Assembly: GCA_031414695.1 (NCBI GenBank)
Contig: JANNWG010000037.1
Location: 1 to 64,000 of the forward strand
Length of the DNA stretch: 64,000 nt
From: UKL13-2 sp031414695
GTDB lineage: Bacteria > Pseudomonadota > Gammaproteobacteria > Burkholderiales > Usitatibacteraceae
Reading direction: 5' to 3'
The notes under the pieces are model-generated. The model saw only the letters and a program-made list of their open reading frames with translations. It had not been told where the DNA came from and did not search any database. The position numbers and the translations under genes are program-made. Below are positions 58,660-64,000 of the stretch, piece after piece (position 1 is the stretch's first letter; each line of letters starts with the position of its first letter).

Positions 58660-60311
58660 AACGCTTTAGTCAACTCTACTCTGCGCTAGATAACACCAAT
58701 CGTACGCTCGATAAGGTGGCGGCATTGGGTGATTATTTTTCGCGTGCTGAGGAAGAGGACGCTGCATGGGCGGTGTATTTTTTAATCGGCAATCGCCCGA
58801 AACAAGCCGTGCCTTCTAAGCGGCTTAAAACAATCGCCGCTGAAGTGGCGGGGCTTGCCGAATGGCTATTCGCCGAATGCTATGACCAAGTGGGTGATTT
58901 GGCCGAGACCATCGCCAATGTATTGCCGCCAGCCAATCATGCAAGTGATTTGAGTTTAAGCGAATGGGTGACGACACGCGTGCTCGCGCTACGCACGCTC
59001 GATGAAGCGACACAGCGGCAAACTCTCATTGATTATTGGGATGAACTTTCAACGCATGAACGATTTGTATTTAATAAACTCATTACCGGTGGCTTTCGTG
59101 TTGGCGTGTCGCAATCGTTGGTAGTGCGCGCGCTAGCTGAAGTCGGCAATGTGAATGCAAAAATAATCACGCATCGTCTCGCTGGCGATTGGCAACCATC
59201 GGCAGCAGCGTATAAAAAATTAATTGCAGCGTCAGCAGATGCATTCGACCCATCGCAGCCCTACCCGTTTTTTTTAGCGCACCCATTACAGGCAGAACCA
59301 AGCACCTTGGGTGAAGCCTCAGAATGGCAAGCCGAATGGAAATGGGACGGCATTCGCGGTCAGCTCATTAATCGCAACGGGCAAATTTATTTATGGTCGC
59401 GCGGTGAAGAATTAGTCACACACCAATTTCCAGAAATTATTGCAGCGGCAGCCACCCTCAAAAGCGCTGTCGTTGATGGTGAAATACTCGCGATGAAAGA
59501 TGGCCGCGTGATGCCATTTACCGCGCTGCAAAAAAGATTAGGCCGCAAAAGCCCTGGCAAAAAAGTGCTGAGTGATACGCCAGTGGTATTTGTGGCCTAT
59601 GATTTATTGGAGCTAGATGGCGTGGATATTCGCCATGAACCACTTGCTGAACGCCGCGCTAAATTGCACGCGCACATTTACGCACAACCAATTAGTGACA
59701 AAACAGAGCGCGTCATACAACTATCCGATATCGTGCGCGCGCCATCGTGGGCGACATTAGCCCTTGCCCGACAGCAGTCACGCCAAAACGGCACCGAGGG
59801 CTTGATGTTGAAGCGGCTCAACGGCAAATACGGCATTGGCCGCACGGTAAGCGAAAACGGCGCCGACTGGTGGAAATGGAAGGTGGAGCCCTACACAATT
59901 GATTGCGTACTCATGTACGCGCAGCGCGGCCACGGCAAGCGCGCAAACCTCTATACCGACTACACATTCGGCATATGGAAGTCTAATACTGGCGTGCCGT
60001 TACAAGCAAATATGCCTGAAAACGCCCGTCAATTAGTCACTTTTGCCAAAGCCTACTCAGGTCTTACGGACGCCGAAATTCGCGAGGTCGATGCCTTCGT
60101 GCGTAAAAATACGCTGGAAAAATTTGGACCTGTGCGCACCGTAAAGCATGAATTGGTATTTGAATTAGCGTTCGAAGCCATACAGCAATCAAAGCGTCAC
60201 AAATCTGGCTTTGCCGTACGATTTCCCCGTATTTCACGTATCCGTCATGACAAAAAAATTGAGGATGCCGATACCGTTGCCACGATTGCGGCGATGATGC
60301 ACACGCCGTAA
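58656..60311 (+). CDS. ATP-dependent DNA ligase
   Basis: This 551-residue protein has an N-terminal DNA-binding domain (about 1-200), an adenylation domain with the nucleophile Lys229 in EWKWDGIRGQ, VDGEILAMKDGRVMPF near residue 271 (motif III/IIIa region), GLMLKRLNGKYG near residue 382 (motif IV) and WWKWKVEP near residue 405 (motif V), and an OB-fold. It is in addition to the NAD-dependent LigA expected elsewhere. These ligases are thought to act in repair with the upstream nuclease. The usual Lhr-type helicase and phosphoesterase partners do not follow. Confidence 0.94.
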   Translation: MKRFSQLYSALDNTNRTLDKVAALGDYFSRAEEEDAAWAVYFLIGNRPKQAVPSKRLKTIAAEVAGLAEWLFAECYDQVGDLAETIANVLPPANHASDLSLSEWVTTRVLALRTLDEATQRQTLIDYWDELSTHERFVFNKLITGGFRVGVSQSLVVRALAEVGNVNAKIITHRLAGDWQPSAAAYKKLIAASADAFDPSQPYPFFLAHPLQAEPSTLGEASEWQAEWKWDGIRGQLINRNGQIYLWSRGEELVTHQFPEIIAAAATLKSAVVDGEILAMKDGRVMPFTALQKRLGRKSPGKKVLSDTPVVFVAYDLLELDGVDIRHEPLAERRAKLHAHIYAQPISDKTERVIQLSDIVRAPSWATLALARQQSRQNGTEGLMLKRLNGKYGIGRTVSENGADWWKWKVEPYTIDCVLMYAQRGHGKRANLYTDYTFGIWKSNTGVPLQANMPENARQLVTFAKAYSGLTDAEIREVDAFVRKNTLEKFGPVRTVKHELVFELAFEAIQQSKRHKSGFAVRFPRISRIRHDKKIEDADTVATIAAMMHTP

Positions 60312-60372
60312 TGAATTATCATAGACAACAATTGTTAATCAAACTCCACCTTCAACAAAAATAGAATAATCC

Positions 60373-62199
60373 ATGGCCACCCCCGCAAGCAAAATCGAAA
60401 CGCCAAAGCTTATCAATGTTGCTGATCGGACAGGCGGTGATCGCCGCTTAACCTTCAAAGAAGTCATGGATGGACTAATTGAAGATGGCTTTGTCAATGC
60501 CGCTGATGCGGAACGCGTGACCAAAGAATATCGCGCTAACTCTGTTGACCATCATCCGCTGGTAGCCATCAGCATGGCGAAGGTGAAATCTGCCAAGCCA
60601 CCGTATCGTAATCTTGATATTCCTGGCTTAACAGAATGGCTTGCCGGGCGTGTTGGCATGCAGTATTACCATATTGATCCGCTCAAAGTGGATATGCGCG
60701 CGGTCACTGACGTGATGTCATCTGACTATGCCGGTAAGCGCAATATTTTGCCGGTGGAAGTCAATGGCAAACACGCCGTGATTGCTACCGCCGAGCCTTA
60801 CATTACGAGCTGGCAGCGTGATTTAGGCGAAATGTTGAAGATGAGCTTTCGCGTGGTATTGGCGAATCCGCAAGACATCACTCGCTACGTCGGTGAATTT
60901 TATAATCTCTCGCGCTCGGTAAAACGCGCGGAGAAGGCTGGCACTGGCGTAAGTGGGCTCAATAATTTTGAGCAATTAGTCGAGATGGGGAAATCGGGTC
61001 GCACTCTGGACGCGAACGATCATCACATCGTCGTGTTAGTAGATTGGCTGTGGCAATACGCCTTTGATCAGCGTGCATCTGATATTCATCTTGAGCCACG
61101 CCGTGAGACGGCCACCGTGCGTTTTCGCATCGATGGTGTGCTGCATGCGGTGTATCAAATGCCTGCCTCCGTTGCCAATGCGGTGACGGCACGTATCAAA
61201 ATTTTAGGCCGCATGGACGTGGTGGAAAAGCGCCGCCCACAAGATGGCCGCATCAAAACGCGCACCCAAGAAGGCTTAGAAATCGAGCTGCGTTTATCGA
61301 CACTACCCACAGCGCACGGCGAAAAACTCGTCATGCGCGTATTTGATCCTGAAGTCTTAGTGCGTGATTTTTCTGAGCTAGGCTTTACCGCTGAAGACGA
61401 CGCGAAATGGCAAGACCTGATTAAAAAACCCGGCGGCATTATTTTAGTGACAGGCCCGACAGGCTCCGGCAAAACCACCACGCTCTACACCACGCTCAAG
61501 CAACTTGCCACCGAAGAAGTTAACGTCTGCACCATTGAAGACCCAATTGAAATGGTGGAACCCTCATTCAACCAAATGCAGGTGCAAACCAATATTGACT
61601 TGGGCTTCTCCGAAGGTGTGCGCGCGCTCATGCGTCAAGATCCTGACATCATTATGGTCGGCGAGATTCGTGATTTGCAGACAGCAGAAATGGCAATTCA
61701 ATCTGCCTTAACGGGTCACCTGGTGCTTTCTACCCTGCACACCAACGACGCGCCCACCGCCGTCACACGCTTGCTTGATTTAGGCGTGCCGCCGTATTTA
61801 TTTAATTCCGTCGTACTCGGCATCATGGCGCAGCGACTGGTGCGAACGCTCTGCCCACACTGCAAAGAAAAAGTGCCGTTTGATCAACCCAATGATCATA
61901 AGATTTGGAGCGAAATGGTTTCGCCTTGGAAAGGTGAGCCGCCCAAAGATGTCTATCGCCCTGTTGGCTGCCTAGAGTGCCGCAACACTGGCTACATGGG
62001 CCGCATGGGCATCTATGAAATCTTGATTATGAATAACGAATTAAAACGACTCGTCAACGATCACGCTGACATCGTCACCATGACTGAGGCCGCCTACAAA
62101 TCAGGCATGAAGCCGCTGCGCTTATCGGGCGCGATGAAAGTCGCACAAGGCTTAACCACTACCGATGAAGTATTGAAAGTGGCACCGCTGGCAACTTGA
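60373..62199 (+). CDS. GspE/PilB-family secretion or pilus ATPase
   Basis: This 608-residue protein has an N-terminal T2SSE_N-type domain (about 80-190) and then the ATPase: FDQRASDIHLEPRRETATVR near residue 236 (Asp box region), Walker A GPTGSGKTTTLYT near residue 360, Walker B DPDIIMVGEIRD near residue 425, and a zinc-binding tetracysteine CPHCKEK/CLECRNTGY near residues 495-545. It powers type II secretion or type IV pilus-like assembly. No other gsp or pil genes lie in the window, so the machine it serves is unknown. Confidence 0.92.
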   Translation: MATPASKIETPKLINVADRTGGDRRLTFKEVMDGLIEDGFVNAADAERVTKEYRANSVDHHPLVAISMAKVKSAKPPYRNLDIPGLTEWLAGRVGMQYYHIDPLKVDMRAVTDVMSSDYAGKRNILPVEVNGKHAVIATAEPYITSWQRDLGEMLKMSFRVVLANPQDITRYVGEFYNLSRSVKRAEKAGTGVSGLNNFEQLVEMGKSGRTLDANDHHIVVLVDWLWQYAFDQRASDIHLEPRRETATVRFRIDGVLHAVYQMPASVANAVTARIKILGRMDVVEKRRPQDGRIKTRTQEGLEIELRLSTLPTAHGEKLVMRVFDPEVLVRDFSELGFTAEDDAKWQDLIKKPGGIILVTGPTGSGKTTTLYTTLKQLATEEVNVCTIEDPIEMVEPSFNQMQVQTNIDLGFSEGVRALMRQDPDIIMVGEIRDLQTAEMAIQSALTGHLVLSTLHTNDAPTAVTRLLDLGVPPYLFNSVVLGIMAQRLVRTLCPHCKEKVPFDQPNDHKIWSEMVSPWKGEPPKDVYRPVGCLECRNTGYMGRMGIYEILIMNNELKRLVNDHADIVTMTEAAYKSGMKPLRLSGAMKVAQGLTTTDEVLKVAPLAT

Positions 62200-62219
62200 T
62201 GCGTAGCGTTTTTTACAAC

Positions 62220-62249
62220 AAAAAAATGGGCAGGCATTTCGCCTGCCCA
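62220..62249 (-). terminator. Intrinsic terminator of the TonB-dependent receptor gene
   Basis: TGGGCAGGC / GCCTGCCCA arms (62227-62235 and 62241-62249) enclose ATTTC. Seven A residues at about 62220-62226 give a U-run on the minus strand, 10 bases past the receptor stop at 62259. On the plus strand it lacks a U-run. Confidence 0.85.
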
Positions 62250-62258
62250 CAGTTATCG

Positions 62259-64000
62259 CTAAAATTTTACGCGCACGCCAGCCAGGTATTCACGCCCAGT
62301 AACGTGATACACGACTGAACTATTTCGGGCGCGACTAATGAACTGATCATTAGGCTCATTAGTTAAGTTAACGCCTTCCAGTGTAATGTCGATGTTTTTA
62401 TTTAATTTATATGACACAGAAGCGTCAACATTTGTCGAGCCGTTTTTTCCTTCAACATCGTTATTGTTTTGCCCCGGAACGCGCGTGATAAAACCTTTCC
62501 GATTTGCAACGGAAGCACGTGCGCTAAACGTGCCATCGTCGTAGTAAAACGTTGCATTCCATGATTTAGGCGATAGATTCAATAAATCATCAGTAATTGT
62601 TGCTGAACTGGTCGGAGATACAAGATAGTCAATTCGCGATTTTACGTATGTGTAATTGAGAATCGTACCCGTATTCCGCAAATAACCTGGAAGGAACTTA
62701 AAGGGCTGTTGATATGAGATTTCGTATCCTTTTAATGCGCCACCGTTCGTATTAATAGGCGTTGTGACTGAAAATATCTCATTGCCTGTAAAGTTTGTTG
62801 GCAGCAAAGACAGCGGTAACCCTGTTTGGTTATACGGAATATTATTTCGTAGGTTTTGAATGTATGTGCCAATATCTTTGTAAAAAAGCCCAATGGAAAT
62901 CAGTGCGTTTTTTTCGAAGTACCATTCGAAACTTGCATCAAGTGTTTTTGCACGGAAAGGCTTGAGTAAAGGGTTACCACTGTTAATAGATAGCGTTCCC
63001 GTAGTTGAGATTGATCCGCCGGGGCTCAAGAAACCTAGTTGCGGACGTGCCATCACCTTTGCAACAGCTAGGCGTACGATAAAATCGCGTGTAACGTCAA
63101 GCGTTACATTGGCAGATGGCAGCAAATCTTTGTAGGTATTGTTGATTGTTACTTCTGTACCGCCTGCTGTTGCTTGGTAGCCAGTGGCAATTTGTTCTGT
63201 CTTTACGTAACGAAGACCTGCGTTGCCGCGGATAGGCAACCCTGCAAGCTTGATATTGAAGTCCGCCATCAAGAATCCACCTGTATCGGTCTCGGTAACT
63301 TTGCGGTTGTTCCCGCGGGCATTACCATTCGTTACTGACGAAAGCGTGAAGTCTCCTGGTCCGCCAACTGGTCCTGATTGCAAGCAGTTGCAATAGATGT
63401 TGTATGCCTGTGCAATTGCAGCTAAGTTAGGAATTGCCCAAGACGTTGGTGTGCCACCAGGTAAATTTAAGCCTTGGCCAAAGTTAGTGATGGTCGTGCT
63501 GAGGCTTGCTACTGTTGTGCCTGCGGGCGGTGCAAAGATAGTGTCATTTTGGTTTACGCGGCGAAATTCATAGGTGTCAAATTGATATTCTTTGTAATTG
63601 CCACCTGCTTTGATTGCGAGCTTATCAGGCACAACATCCCAAACCAGATCAACGCTTGCGATATCGTTACGATTATTAGACCCTTGAGGACGAATACGTA
63701 TTTCACTTGTCGTTGTATTAGTTATCGTCGCGGGCTGTGTTCCCGTAGTTGCGAGTGGTATGCCAACTAACGTCAGCGCCCCGCCTAATTGCGATACGTT
63801 GAATGGATACACGATACTTGGCAAGCGATCATTGCTACGAAAGTCAATGCTGTAACCGTTTACATTCAACGCATCAAGGGTCGTTGTCGTTTGAATAGGA
63901 TTACGGAACTTTGAGTCAGCCCGACCGAATTTCGCATTGATACGAAGACCTTCAGCTAGCTCATGCTCTATAGTGAGTGTCGGCTGCGTAAATGTTGTTG
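62259..64000 (-). CDS. TonB-dependent receptor, C-terminal part (5' end outside window)
   Basis: The frame stays open from the stop at 62259 through the right edge, about 580 residues. It is the beta-barrel part of a TonB-dependent outer-membrane receptor: alternating strands, GLRYVKTEQIATGY in mid-barrel, the conserved DLLPSANVTLDVTRDFIVRL segment, RASVANRKGFITRVPG, and the end YLAGVRVKF with the terminal Phe needed for Bam assembly. It resembles the large receptors that import carbohydrates or other nutrients in Xanthomonas and Caulobacter, but the plug and substrate are not visible. An in-frame ATG at 63869 is internal. Confidence 0.9.
   Translation of the reverse strand, partial: TTFTQPTLTIEHELAEGLRINAKFGRADSKFRNPIQTTTTLDALNVNGYSIDFRSNDRLPSIVYPFNVSQLGGALTLVGIPLATTGTQPATITNTTTSEIRIRPQGSNNRNDIASVDLVWDVVPDKLAIKAGGNYKEYQFDTYEFRRVNQNDTIFAPPAGTTVASLSTTITNFGQGLNLPGGTPTSWAIPNLAAIAQAYNIYCNCLQSGPVGGPGDFTLSSVTNGNARGNNRKVTETDTGGFLMADFNIKLAGLPIRGNAGLRYVKTEQIATGYQATAGGTEVTINNTYKDLLPSANVTLDVTRDFIVRLAVAKVMARPQLGFLSPGGSISTTGTLSINSGNPLLKPFRAKTLDASFEWYFEKNALISIGLFYKDIGTYIQNLRNNIPYNQTGLPLSLLPTNFTGNEIFSVTTPINTNGGALKGYEISYQQPFKFLPGYLRNTGTILNYTYVKSRIDYLVSPTSSATITDDLLNLSPKSWNATFYYDDGTFSARASVANRKGFITRVPGQNNNDVEGKNGSTNVDASVSYKLNKNIDITLEGVNLTNEPNDQFISRARNSSVVYHVTGREYLAGVRVKF

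Noticed and set aside
1..64000. CRISPR arrays, tRNA and rRNA genes
   Set aside because: No regularly spaced identical repeats, no tRNA T-loop (GTTCRANYC) in a cloverleaf context and no rRNA stretches were seen on reading; short or odd tRNAs could still be missed without a scan.

Overview
The window looks like chromosomal DNA of an aerobic anoxygenic phototroph in the Betaproteobacteria, probably Burkholderiales. This is an inference from gene content: half of a photosynthesis gene cluster that includes the oxygen-dependent ring cyclase AcsF, a full arginine succinyltransferase operon with two AstA subunits, and typical betaproteobacterial neighbours (gluQ, queG/tsaE/amiC, htpG, rlmD). Base composition is close to balanced. 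No rRNA, tRNA or CRISPR array was seen.

Region by region. 0-1 kb: a frameshifted nucleotidyltransferase/partner pair between REP-like sequences. 1-8 kb: an alpha/beta hydrolase, then a minus-strand redox block (thioredoxin, FMN reductase, YceI, cytochrome b561, YceI, pirin) divergent from a LysR regulator that is followed by gluQ. 8-13 kb: an RND efflux adaptor and pump, with repeats inserted between them. 13-16 kb: htpG behind a sigma-32-type promoter, then a PIN/ribbon-helix-helix toxin-antitoxin pair. 16-19 kb: queG divergent from tsaE and amiC. 19-27 kb: the arginine catabolic operon (regulator, astC, aruF, aruG, astD, astB). 27-50 kb: photosynthesis genes in two divergent blocks. The minus block is bchF-bchN-bchB-bchH-bchL-bchM-lhaA-puhA-puhB-puhC-acsF-puhE. 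The plus block is ppaA/aerR-ppsR-bchG-bch2-bchP-tspO-DUF3422-small membrane protein. 50-55 kb: an accessory strip with a dead REP-associated transposase, a flavin disulfide reductase, a lipoprotein esterase, a small membrane protein beside an attC-like hairpin, a PIN-toxin remnant and a VapBC pair. 55-64 kb: rlmD, a Nudix hydrolase, a DNA-ligase-associated exonuclease and ATP-dependent ligase, a GspE/PilB ATPase and a partial TonB-dependent receptor.

How it works together. The photosynthesis block makes bacteriochlorophyll from Mg-protoporphyrin (bchH, bchM, acsF, bchLNB, bchF, bchG, bchP) and assembles the reaction centre (puhA, puhB, puhC, puhE, lhaA). The 470-bp divergent regulatory region holds two TGT-N12-ACA motifs, the PpsR/CrtJ operator pattern. 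Each overlaps a TTGACA -35 box, one facing bchF and one facing the ppaA-ppsR operon, so the repressor and its cobalamin-binding antirepressor appear to sit at their own control point. The puf, crt, bchCXYZ and bchID genes are not in this window.

The most unusual non-genic signal is a family of eight imperfect palindromes of about 60-70 bp. Each lies close to the 3' end of a gene, and none lies between 19.3 and 50.2 kb, where the arginine and photosynthesis genes are.
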